From an uncultured Prevotellaceae bacterium (GTDB lineage Bacteria > Bacteroidota > Bacteroidia > Bacteroidales > Muribaculaceae): a stretch of DNA of 64,000 nucleotides. The stretch is taken from the NCBI GenBank assembly GCA_900318335.1, contig ONKF01000005.1, positions 1 through 64,000 of the forward strand, given 5' to 3'. The notes under the pieces were generated by a model that was not told where the DNA came from, did not search any database, and was given only the letters and a program-made list of their open reading frames with translations. Numbering within the stretch: position 1 is the stretch's first letter; every line of letters begins with the position of its first letter. Of the stretch, positions 1 through 8,400 are shown one piece after another. Made by a program: the position numbers and the translations under genes.

Positions 1-195
1 CTTGTACATTTTTCCGTTGATTTCCACGTCACCTTTCAACTCGAGCGCATGATTGTGGGGGCGCGCGTAAGTATCCCTCGTATAATAAACCCATTTCACG
101 CCTTCGCGAACGAAGGGGATGTACTCATGCTCCTGTGCCACCGCCTGGGTCATGCCCAGCAGGGCTAACAGCATCATTAAAATTGTCTTCTTCAT
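1..195 (-). CDS. Secreted protein of unknown function, N-terminal 65 residues only
   Basis: The gene runs off the left edge of the window, so only the first 65 codons are visible. It begins MKKTILMMLLALLGMTQAVAQ, a clear Sec signal peptide with a likely cut after AVA or AQ near residue 20. The mature part starts EHEYIPFVREGVKWVYY and then contains GDVEINGKMYK. Openings of the form 'PFVREGVKWVYY ... GD..INGK.YK' are common in uncharacterised secreted Bacteroidales proteins, but I cannot assign a function. A perfect promoter lies far upstream (446-476, minus), giving an untranslated leader of about 245 bases, unusually long for this window. Confidence 0.75.
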   Translation of the reverse strand, partial: MKKTILMMLLALLGMTQAVAQEHEYIPFVREGVKWVYYTRDTYARPHNHALELKGDVEINGKMYK

Positions 196-383
196 AATCG
201 TTATTTGTTTTGGATTGTTAATAATTAGTTTATTTATAAGTTGACTTCTGTAAATGATTGAGACTGAAAAGGGTCTCGGCCTTGAAAATATGTTGACCAG
301 CATTTGCCGTGTCGTTTTCTATGCGATTGGAGTCATATTTGGGTTATCTGACTCAGTTGTTGAGAAATCTCTGACGAAAACTC

Positions 384-407
384 GCGCAAAGTCGCTAAGC
401 CGCTAAG
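384..407 (-). repeat. Three tandem 8-base units, CTTAGCGn-type
   Basis: On the minus strand the region reads CTTAGCGG, CTTAGCGA, CTTTGCGC in direct succession. It lies inside the long 5' leader of the truncated gene at 1-195. The units resemble the short G/C-containing tandem repeats scattered between genes in many Bacteroidetes. No function is evident. Confidence 0.55.
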
Positions 408-445
408 TAAGGTCGGCCTCCTTCTTCAAATGGTTTTATTGCATG

Positions 446-476
446 CAAAGTTAGCGGATCTGTGCCGTAAAACCAA
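446..476 (-). promoter_or_regulatory. Bacteroidetes sigma-ABfr-type promoter, minus strand
   Basis: On the minus strand TTG (476-474) is followed after exactly 20 bases by TAACTTTG (453-446), matching the Bacteroidetes -33/-7 consensus. It points to the truncated secreted-protein gene, whose ATG is at 195, so transcription would begin near 440 and leave a leader of about 245 bases. Confidence 0.7.
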
Positions 477-496
477 GTTCCACGATGTAACATCTG

Positions 497-558
497 ATAT
501 TTTAAAATATTGATTATTAGTCAATTATGAAATTTAAATGTAACACATGTGTAACACA
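497..558. repeat. AT palindrome and spaced direct repeat, possible operator
   Basis: Positions 497-510 are a perfect 14-base palindrome, ATATTTTAAAATAT. Positions 539-547 and 550-558 are identical TGTAACACA copies with an 11-base period, so they fall on the same face of the helix. Both lie upstream of the -7 box at 615-622 and could bind a regulator of the downstream TPR gene; that is inference only. Confidence 0.35.
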
Positions 559-614
559 CTGTTTTGAGGTGTCTAAAATTGGTGTTTTCGGGATCGTTTT
601 ACTGGATTTTTGAT

Positions 615-622
615 TAACTTTG
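615..622 (+). promoter_or_regulatory. -7 box TAACTTTG, three bases before ATG
   Basis: TAACTTTG matches the Bacteroidetes -7 consensus TAnnTTTG. It overlaps the TTG at 620 that would otherwise be the most upstream start, so the true start must be ATG at 626 or 629. No good TTTG -33 box was found at the usual distance. The arrangement implies a leaderless or nearly leaderless mRNA. Confidence 0.55.
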
Positions 623-625
623 TCG

Positions 626-2329
626 ATGATGAAGACAATACAGAATATCGTACCCTTTTCTTTGGTGGCGTTGCTCGCCTTGGTCATGATGGTGGGCGGT
701 TGTGAGAAACGACATCCCTATGACAACCAGCTAGTGGTTGTCGATAGCATCATGCGTCATGACCCAGACAGTGCATTGGCCCTGTTGGAAAGGTTTGGCG
801 GTGCTGGTTTTGCCACTGCGGGCGACCAGGCTTATTTTGCTTTGCTGCTGACGCAAGCGCGTTACCGCTGTTACGTCGTGGCGACCAGCGACAGCACAAT
901 CAATATCGCCCTGGACTACTATAGGCACCATGACGGGGAACGTGAGAAACTCACCCGTGCCTATATCTACAAGGGAGCTGTGATGGAGGAATTGGGAGAT
1001 CCAAAGGCTGCGATGAATTATTATCAAGAGGCGAGAAGTGTAGTTGCTCCAGAAGACCTCTTCAATCAAGGGTACATCAGACTAAGAATGGGATATATTT
1101 ACCGTGATAATGTTGCTGCAGACGCTGTCGATATCACATTGATTAAGCAGGCGTTACACTATTTTAAGCAGATTCCTGACAGTTTCTATATTTTAACTTG
1201 CCAGAACAGTATTGGCAGCTCTTACGTCGGCATCAATCAGGACAGTGCCCTGCTTTATCTGGAACAGGCCTGGAAGCTGGCCAAGCAACTGCATCAAGAC
1301 GGGATGGAGGAGATATGTTTAAGGTACCTTGCCGACTTGAAGATGTTTAGCGACAACGCTGAAGATATGGAGATGGCCAAGCGGATTGCCTTGTCACAGG
1401 TGAATAAAGACAAGAAACCCGAGGACGAACTGACGCATTTCCTGCTGATAGCGGCATATACCCTAGCAAGACAGGATAAGCCTGATTCTGCCGCATATTA
1501 CCTCAATCAGGTGAGGGGTCAAGAGCTCTCTGACGGGTTACGAGTGCTTTATAACAAATGCTATGCGGAACTCGCAATGTGCCATGGTGACATCAAACTG
1601 TTTGAGTATTATTACGAAAAGTGTGACCGACTGTCTGATTCTATTGCCAATAATGACGTGCAACGTCAGTTGCGTGATGTGGAAATGAAGTATGACAACG
1701 AGGCGCTGAAGTATAAAACACTGAAGTATAAGACCAATTGGCAATTGTCACTATTGGGAGCCTTGCTGTTGCTCAGTGTGCTGGCAATAGCGCTGATGAT
1801 GATTTCGCGCAAGTCAGCTCAACGCAAACGGCTGCTGCAGGAGAGCCAGGACACCATCGACCGCTTGCATGGGGACACGGCACGGCTGACGGCACAACTC
1901 GCTAAAAATGAGGCGATGAGCGAGGACTTGAAGCAGACCATCCGAAATCAGATCGAGACGTTTACCCATCTGGTGGAGATGCACTATCAACGCATGGGTC
2001 AGAATCCGCGCAAGTTTGTTGAGCTCTTCAAGAAGAGCTATAGTGTCAGTCAACCCGACTTGTCCTTCTGGACCGGCATCCGTGCCTATGCCGACAGCAC
2101 TTGCGGCGGCATCATCAGCCGAACTGTAGCCGATCATCCCGAAATGAGCGAGAGCGACCTTCGGTTTATGTGCCTGTGCTGCTGTGAGTTGCCCACGACG
2201 GTCATCATGGCGTGTATGGGCTATAACGACGCCCACTCGGTGTATAACAAGAAACGCCGCATCGGTGAAGCCCTAGGCTTAAAAGAAAAACTTGATGACT
2301 ACCTCCTCTCGTGCCGTCACCAAGACTGA
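626..2329 (+). CDS. TPR protein with central membrane segment and C-terminal cytoplasmic domain
   Basis: A 567-residue protein. The N-terminus is a signal sequence ending in a lipobox-like VGGC (Cys26). Residues about 30-340 contain degenerate TPR helices (for example DSALALLERF, DSALLYLEQAW, PDSAAYYLNQV). A transmembrane helix spans roughly 374-394 and is followed by basic and coiled-coil sequence, then a C-terminal domain with three adjacent cysteines (LRFMCLCCCELP) and MGYNDAHSVYNKKRRIGEAL. This layout, periplasmic TPR + one membrane span + C-terminal putative DNA-binding or signalling domain, is common in Bacteroidales regulators. Partner and target are unknown. ATG at 626 was chosen over the TTG at 620 because the latter lies in the -7 box. 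Confidence 0.8.
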   Translation: MMKTIQNIVPFSLVALLALVMMVGGCEKRHPYDNQLVVVDSIMRHDPDSALALLERFGGAGFATAGDQAYFALLLTQARYRCYVVATSDSTINIALDYYRHHDGEREKLTRAYIYKGAVMEELGDPKAAMNYYQEARSVVAPEDLFNQGYIRLRMGYIYRDNVAADAVDITLIKQALHYFKQIPDSFYILTCQNSIGSSYVGINQDSALLYLEQAWKLAKQLHQDGMEEICLRYLADLKMFSDNAEDMEMAKRIALSQVNKDKKPEDELTHFLLIAAYTLARQDKPDSAAYYLNQVRGQELSDGLRVLYNKCYAELAMCHGDIKLFEYYYEKCDRLSDSIANNDVQRQLRDVEMKYDNEALKYKTLKYKTNWQLSLLGALLLLSVLAIALMMISRKSAQRKRLLQESQDTIDRLHGDTARLTAQLAKNEAMSEDLKQTIRNQIETFTHLVEMHYQRMGQNPRKFVELFKKSYSVSQPDLSFWTGIRAYADSTCGGIISRTVADHPEMSESDLRFMCLCCCELPTTVIMACMGYNDAHSVYNKKRRIGEALGLKEKLDDYLLSCRHQD

Positions 2330-2358
2330 CTGCCGCTACCATAGGAGGTGGGGATGGA

Positions 2359-2826
2359 TTATTGCTTGAACATGCGGTCGATGCTGCGCTTGTCCTCGCG
2401 TTCCTTGATGCTCTGCCGCTTGTCGTACTGCTTCTTGCCTCGAGCGATGGCAATGACCAGCTTGGCCAGTCCACGTTCGTTGATGAACAGGCGCAACGGC
2501 ACAATCGAGAAACCGGGCTGCAGGGTGGCCTTGGTGATGTTGCGTATTTCCTTGCGGTTCAACAGGAGCTTGCGGTCACGGTGGGTCGTGTGGTTGTTGT
2601 AGGAGCCGTAAGAGTACTCGGCAATGTACATGTTCTTGACCCAGACCTCGCCATTGATAACCATGCAATAGGTGTCGGTCAAGCCACACTTGCCTTGACG
2701 GATGGACTTGATCTCGGTTCCGGTGAGCACAATGCCAGCAGTGAATGTCTCGATGATCTCGTAATCGAATGTGGCCTTGCGGTTCTTGATATTGATTGTA
2801 TTATGGTGATTGTTGTTAGCAGCCAT
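2359..2826 (-). CDS. smpB: SsrA-binding protein SmpB
   Basis: A 155-residue protein that binds tmRNA and delivers it to stalled ribosomes for trans-translation. The family core is plain: [10 protein letters not shown] near the N-terminus, [16 protein letters not shown], then [16 protein letters not shown] and a basic C-terminal tail ([14 protein letters not shown]) that inserts into the mRNA channel. Length is normal for the family. It lies convergent with the TPR gene and 20 bases downstream of the Yip1 gene on the same strand, so the two may share a transcript. No tmRNA gene was found in the window. Confidence 0.97.
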   Translation of the reverse strand: MAANNNHHNTINIKNRKATFDYEIIETFTAGIVLTGTEIKSIRQGKCGLTDTYCMVINGEVWVKNMYIAEYSYGSYNNHTTHRDRKLLLNRKEIRNITKATLQPGFSIVPLRLFINERGLAKLVIAIARGKKQYDKRQSIKEREDKRSIDRMFKQ

Positions 2827-2846
2827 TGTGATGTGGAAATGAATGA

Positions 2847-3395
2847 TTACTTGATGACAAACAGCTCGAGGAATGCCTTAACGGCAATAGGAGTTAACAG
2901 CAGCAGTGCCGAGGAGATAATGACAAACTTGGTCACCTTGTCCTTCTTGACAAACAAGTGACTCGTGCCACGATACACAATCCAGGGCAGATAGGCCATC
3001 AGGAAGAGTACCGGTGTGAAATCGCTGGGCAAGAGGTTGCGCAGGATGATGAGCAGCACCAGGAAGATGAGATTGTAGAGGATGAAATCCTTGAGGCGCG
3101 TAATGGCCCCCTCGTTTCTCGCCAACTCGGGATAAAAACCACCTAGCAGGTAGTAGATGATGAGGTAGCTGACAGAGTAGGCCGACACGAGTATAATGCC
3201 CGTTATCAACGAGCTACTGAAGGTGATGGTGCGGTCATAGATCATGGGTACAAAGCAAGACAAGCCCAACAAGATGAGCAAGGGAATAAAGGCCCCCTGC
3301 ATCACCCTGCCACTGGGAATGTTGTTCTCGTTGATTAATTCCCACCCATACCTGGGGGCAGTAATCACACACCATATATTTTGCCAGATACTCAT
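2847..3395 (-). CDS. Yip1-family integral membrane protein
   Basis: A 182-residue membrane protein starting [19 protein letters not shown], typical of bacterial Yip1-domain proteins: a short amphipathic start followed by about five hydrophobic helices ([82 protein letters not shown]). Its exact role is unknown. A TTG codon at 3419 would extend it by eight residues but lies inside the -7 box TATCTTTG (3424-3417, minus), so ATG at 3395 is preferred. It is transcribed toward smpB. Confidence 0.85.
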   Translation of the reverse strand: MSIWQNIWCVITAPRYGWELINENNIPSGRVMQGAFIPLLILLGLSCFVPMIYDRTITFSSSLITGIILVSAYSVSYLIIYYLLGGFYPELARNEGAITRLKDFILYNLIFLVLLIILRNLLPSDFTPVLFLMAYLPWIVYRGTSHLFVKKDKVTKFVIISSALLLLTPIAVKAFLELFVIK

Positions 3396-3495
3396 CTCTC
3401 TAAAAAATTGCGGGTGCAAAGATACGAAATAATTTACAATTATAAACTCTCTGTGATGATTTTAATTTACATTAGCAAAAAACGTGCCGAAAATG

Positions 3496-3527
3496 TTTGA
3501 ACGGGGTCATAAAAAACATTATCTTTG
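3496..3527 (+). promoter_or_regulatory. Promoter of the lipoprotein nitroreductase gene
   Basis: TTTG at 3496-3499, 20 bases, then TATCTTTG at 3520-3527: a full match to the Bacteroidetes -33/-7 consensus. The ATG is at 3576, leaving a leader of about 40 bases. Confidence 0.8.
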
Positions 3528-3575
3528 CCAAGCAAGTAAACTATTTATTATTCACCTAATTAATTCAAGTAAGCG

Positions 3576-4208
3576 ATGAAGAAATTTGTTTTTGCTATGG
3601 CAGCGGCCCTGCTATTGGGCGCATGCTCGACCCAGACCGACGAGAACAAGCAGGAAAACCCTGCCACGGATAACGGCAATGCCGCTATCGAGAACATCAT
3701 GACCCGCACGAGTATCCGCCAGTACAAGGATCAGCCCGTTGAGCAAGAAAAGGTTGACATCATGCTCAAGGCCGCTATGGCTGCCCCCACAGCAGTGAAC
3801 CTGCAACCGTGGCACTTCATTGTCATTACCGACAAGGCCACTATCGGCCTGCTGTCAGGCAAGCAACCGACCAACGCTCCGTTGCTGATTGCCGTGTGTG
3901 GTGACACCGACAAGACGACCATGCCCGACGGTAATGTCAAGCTCCCCGACTTCTGGGTACAAGACGTGTCGGCCGCTACCGAGAACCTGCTGCTCGCTGC
4001 CCATGCTCTGGGACTGGGTGCAGTGTGGACGGGCGTGTTCCCTGCTATGGACCGCGTCGCTGAGGTCGCTAACGTGTTGAACTGTCCGAAAAACATCGTT
4101 CCAGTAGCAGTGGTGCGCGTCGGCTATCCCGACGAAGCTCCCCAGCCTAAGGACAAGTTCAAGGAGGAGAACATCAGCTACAACAAGTTTGGCGGCAAGA
4201 AGGAGTAA
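3576..4208 (+). CDS. Nitroreductase-family lipoprotein
   Basis: A 210-residue protein of the FMN-dependent nitroreductase fold. The catalytic domain begins near residue 41 with MTRTSIRQYKDQPVEQEKV, the family's FMN-phosphate-binding start, followed by AAMAAPTAVNLQPWHFIV and, near residue 145, AHALGLGAVWTG. Unlike most nitroreductases it carries a signal peptide with a lipobox (LLGAC, Cys17) and a polar linker, so it should be a lipid-anchored periplasmic or surface protein. Substrate unknown. It has its own consensus promoter and a hairpin terminator after the stop, so it is probably monocistronic. Confidence 0.9.
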   Translation: MKKFVFAMAAALLLGACSTQTDENKQENPATDNGNAAIENIMTRTSIRQYKDQPVEQEKVDIMLKAAMAAPTAVNLQPWHFIVITDKATIGLLSGKQPTNAPLLIAVCGDTDKTTMPDGNVKLPDFWVQDVSAATENLLLAAHALGLGAVWTGVFPAMDRVAEVANVLNCPKNIVPVAVVRVGYPDEAPQPKDKFKEENISYNKFGGKKE

Positions 4209-4237
4209 ACCGCTCCCCATTGCAGCTCATCACATTA

Positions 4238-4271
4238 TCGACCCGTCCATGGCTAGACATGGGCGGGTCGA
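4238..4271. terminator. Hairpin between convergent genes
   Basis: TCGACCCGTCCATG (4238-4251) pairs with CATGGGCGGGTCGA (4258-4271) around a 6-base loop, with one G-T pair. It lies between the nitroreductase gene (plus) and the end of the sprA operon (minus) and probably stops transcription from both sides; the T-rich tail is weak. Confidence 0.65.
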
Positions 4272-4291
4272 TTGCTTTGTTAAACCGGTGT

Positions 4292-5446
4292 TCAGAAAAG
4301 GAAGGTCTGGTACAACTCGGGGGTGTAAATGCTTCCCCTGATGGTTACCGCCTTGTAGATCTCATAGTAGGCGTAATAGAAATTGGAAGCACACAGGATA
4401 GCCAGAGGAATCCACTTGCGCACACGCCACAGGTAGCACATCGTGTAGCTGATCATGAGCAGGAAACAGCAACGTGGCAGGTCACCGGGGCGGCTCAGGT
4501 ACTGGGTCGTGTTACCCATGAGGTTAAGGTAGCCCAGGCCCAGTAAGGAGAATCTATAGAGGGCCGACAAGCCACGGTCGGACGCGAACATGCGCTTGAT
4601 CTCGGGATAATACCAGATGATGATGATGCCTGTCAAGAGCGGGAAGAGCCTTGCTGGTCCTATCATATCCCTGAAAGCATAGGTGACATCGGTATTGAAC
4701 AGACGGTAATAATGCCCATAGCCCACAAGCGAGAATAACTGTCCGACCTGATCGAAGCACCACTTGATCCACTGGGGAAACGAGCCCAGCAAGACACATG
4801 CCGCAAGCAGTGCATAAGGCATCCACCGCTTGGCTGTCTTGACAGGAATGAGCGGAACGAAATACAACGGGATGAGCAGAACCGCCATCTTGTGGATAAG
4901 CATGGCGGCAATGGCCACAGCGCAGTAAATCCAGAACTTGCGCCTGATGATGAGCTCTATCATAACCACAAGCAGACATTCGAGAATCGCCTGACGTATC
5001 GTGCTCATCCACCATATATAATAGGGACCGAGGAACAGGCACAACGATATCCATGGCAAGAGCACCTTGCGGTGCCTCAAGGCATAGGCTAACAACAGGA
5101 TATGAATAGTAGCCCAGAAGCCAAAGAAAAACGCGTAGTGCAAACCGGCTTGGGCCATCATGCTGGAGATGAAATCAAAGCCAGGCTCGAAATTCTCTCG
5201 AGAGAAGTCCCCAAGAGACTGCATGCTCACGTAATAGTTGTAATACATGCTGAAGTCCCACGTAGTGAGCCATCTTACCGAGGACAAAGCGATATAGAAG
5301 AGGACTGCCGTAACGATTTCCCATGAATACAGCGGCAACTCTGCCCCACCGGCAGCCAACTGACGCTGTTCGCGCCTGTTGACATGCCACCCTAACAAGG
5401 CCATGAAAACGGCGGCTCCGGTATAGACAATGATGCTCTGAATCAT
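4292..5446 (-). CDS. EpsG-family polytopic membrane protein
   Basis: A 384-residue protein with about ten hydrophobic helices, beginning MIQSIIVYTGAAVFMALLGW and containing the EpsG-type region WLTTWDFSMYYNYYVSM, FEPGFDFISSMMAQAG and GPYYIWWMSTIRQAILE. EpsG proteins are linked to polymerisation or export of exopolysaccharide. Here no glycosyltransferase or other polysaccharide gene is nearby: it starts 9 bases after sprA and appears to be the last gene of the subtilase-ruvA-sprA transcript. The role in this context is unknown. Confidence 0.85.
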   Translation of the reverse strand: MIQSIIVYTGAAVFMALLGWHVNRREQRQLAAGGAELPLYSWEIVTAVLFYIALSSVRWLTTWDFSMYYNYYVSMQSLGDFSRENFEPGFDFISSMMAQAGLHYAFFFGFWATIHILLLAYALRHRKVLLPWISLCLFLGPYYIWWMSTIRQAILECLLVVMIELIIRRKFWIYCAVAIAAMLIHKMAVLLIPLYFVPLIPVKTAKRWMPYALLAACVLLGSFPQWIKWCFDQVGQLFSLVGYGHYYRLFNTDVTYAFRDMIGPARLFPLLTGIIIIWYYPEIKRMFASDRGLSALYRFSLLGLGYLNLMGNTTQYLSRPGDLPRCCFLLMISYTMCYLWRVRKWIPLAILCASNFYYAYYEIYKAVTIRGSIYTPELYQTFLF

Positions 5447-5455
5447 GGCAATCGT

Positions 5456-8400
5456 TTACTTGACAAGAGACATGTTGATGGAGAGACCGTAGTTGGTGTT
5501 GGTCGTCGGGTAAGACGTTGTCGATACCAACGGCGTGTTGGACTGGTAGTCAAAGTAGGCTCCCATCGTGATGCGCTTGCTCACCACATAGTTGGCAGTG
5601 AAGTTCACGCTCCAGGTGCGGGTTCCGCTGGTGGCCTGGGCCGTATTGGCCTCGATCTTGCGGATGAGTGCCGTATTGCTCGACATCTTGACGTTGAGGT
5701 TGAATGTGAGGTCATTGTTCACATTCTGCTGCTTGCTCTTGAGCTTGAGCACCTGGTTGAAGTTGGCGATCTTGTAGCTACCGCCCAGGGTGAACGACCT
5801 GCTGGCCGCCTCGACAAGCTGTCCTGCCGATGAGTTCAGTGTGAGGGTGCGCTGGTCGTCATACTGGATATTTAATGAGAGGTCGTTGAACAACGTCGCA
5901 TTAAAGCCGATGAGGGGCGCGAACTTCTCGGTCAGGCTGATAGACGAGATGTTATAGGGCGATGACGGGATGGCGCCTCCAGTGAGGACATCCTGGGTAA
6001 AGCCGAGTCCGTTACCGATGGTCACCCAGTCGCTGAACGAGTTATATGAGCCCACATTATAAACGCACTGGTAAGCGTGGACCAGGGTGAAGGCTTTGAA
6101 CAGTCTTTTGAACAGCGGTATGCGCATCAGTCCGTCATAAGTGATACGCCAGTTAGGCAGGATCGCCTTGATGCCGGGGAACGGATCCAGGTTGACCTTG
6201 TGAGCATCCTTGCCCGAGTAGGCAGCCATGAATGCCGGAATCAGCACATCACTGCTCGACTTATTGATAGCGCCATTATCAAGGCTATAGGTGTTACCAG
6301 CCATTGACGTGCCATGAATGAAGCCAGCGTCGGGATAGATGGTGCCCATATAGCGTTCCTGCAGGCGGTCGGCAATGATGGGTACATTCTCAAGGAACTT
6401 GTCAAAGACGGCACTATGGTAATTGTCATCGGCCTTAACCGTCCTCAATGCCGTGGCCAACGCGATATGGGTCTTGACATAACTACCACCATAGATGTAG
6501 GTCGGGTTGTCATACATGAACTGAATCTGGGTGGTGCGGTTGTCGGTACGGTTACCGTTCAATTTGATCTTGAGTCCTGCAATGGGTTCCAGCTCAACCT
6601 CGGCATTGAATTCCTGGGCGCATCCATACAGGGCCGGAGTCGTCTGAGTCGGGTCTTTCATGAGCCAGTTGCGGTCGATGGCCTTCTCGATATAGGACTG
6701 TCCTGCGAAACCGAAGGCGAAGTCCAGACCGGGAGCCATATAGTCGTAATGGGTCGATTGTCCGAAGATGTCACCAATCTCGGGGAGATACTGCGGAATC
6801 GAGAGTGATGTCGTCTTTTTCCATTTCACGTTAATATTGCGCACACTCATGAGAACGCGGCACGTGTACTGGGCAGCCTCGGTGAAGAAATTGTGTTTTT
6901 CCTCGCCTTGAATCTCAACAATCGAGAACTTGAGGTTCTCTTCACCCAGGGTAGTGATTTCCACGTTATCCTTATCCTTGACCTTATACTCAATCTTGAA
7001 CGGTTGGTCATCGGTCGTTGTTGCCGTCACCTTGATTTTCTTTACACCCAACTTGTGGTTGATGATGATGGCGGTATCGGGACTAAGCTTGATCGTGCGG
7101 TTGAACTTCTTGGGCTTCTCCTTCTTGGCGGGCTTGTTGCGCTTGGATGGCTTGCTCGAGAAGCGTTCATCCACTTTCTTGAGATAAGGGATCTTGGAAT
7201 AGAACTGCTCAAGGTTGAAGCGACCATCCACCGACCTTACCGTCTGGTTGGCAATATTGTTACCCGACGATATGCCCTCCACAATAGTACCACGGTCCCA
7301 ACGGTATGTCGAGTTATAGGAAGCGTTGGCTGTAATCCAGCTCAAGATAGGAATCTGGTTGAACGGCGCCTTGTAGGTTACATTAAAGGTCTGGTTATAG
7401 GCCCATGGCGTACCCAAGTCCTTGATTGAGGAGATCACCGAGTCTTTCCAGTTGCGGTACTCATCGGGGAGGAGCTTCTTGTTGACCTGGCCGACGGGCT
7501 CAAGGATGTGGGCCGTGGTCATGCTGTTGAACGTTGCCGTTATAGACTTGATAATGTTCCACGACAGGGCAAACTGGCGGTCCCACAGGAAATTCTTGCT
7601 GACCGAAACGGGAAGTTCGACATCAATGCCCGTCTCGTTGCGGGTCAGCTGCTCGTAATAGTATCGCGAGATATTGGTGCTGAAAGAGATATTGGTGGGC
7701 AGATAGTTCAACTCCCAGTCATGGAGGAACTTCATGCTCTTGTTCTTCTCATTGATAAAGTAGGAGAACGGCTTGAAGGGCTTAGCATAGGGCGTCCAGC
7801 TATACTGCATGCTACCCCTGTAATCATTGGTGTTCTCATACACGTTCTCGGGGTCATTCAAGTGTTGCTTGTTGAATGAATAACTGAACGAGAAGTTGGT
7901 GGGATCCCAAGGCATGGGATTCTTCATCGTCTTGATGTCAAACTTGAGTCCCGAGATAGAGAAGTTCTTGGCCGTGCGCTGGGTGACGGCATAATTCATG
8001 ATGCTGTCCTTCTGCTCCTTGGTCTCGCAGATATCTACCGCTTCCTTGAGCTTTACGTCCTGATCCATAGGATTGTATTTGGGCGTCGTTTTCTCATTAT
8101 TGTAAGAGTAGTAGATGGGAGCGTGCAGTTTCACCTTCTCGGGGATAAATCGACCCAAGTCGGTTTGAACAGCCACGTTGTACTGGTCATAGTTGTCGAG
8201 ACGGCGCATGGAGAGGCTCTGGTCCACCGAACCAAATCCCTCGGTCTCCTTGTGGAATCCCACGTTGACAGTGGCGATGTCGCTCATCGAGAGGGTCATA
8301 TTTGCCTTTGCGGCCCATCCGCCCTCGCTGTCAAAGTCGGTCACACGCAACTCATCCACCCAGACAACACAACTCTTGGTCGTGGGAGAATTGTTGCGCA

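Larger units (their letters stand above)
196..619. other. Divergent intergenic region, 424 bases
   Basis: No convincing gene is visible here. The region holds the minus-strand promoter at 446-476 and the long leader of the left-hand gene, a three-copy 8-base tandem repeat at 384-407, a small inverted repeat (TGAGAC/GTCTC around 260-278), a 14-base AT palindrome at 497-510, a spaced direct repeat at 539-558, and the -7 box of the plus-strand TPR gene at 615-622. Confidence 0.6.

Noticed and set aside
3417..3439. TTG-N12-TAnnTTTG as an alternative promoter spacing (also near 25616, 39346, 44345)
   Set aside because: TTG is frequent in A/T-rich gaps; without a count against background the 12-base spacing is not convincing.
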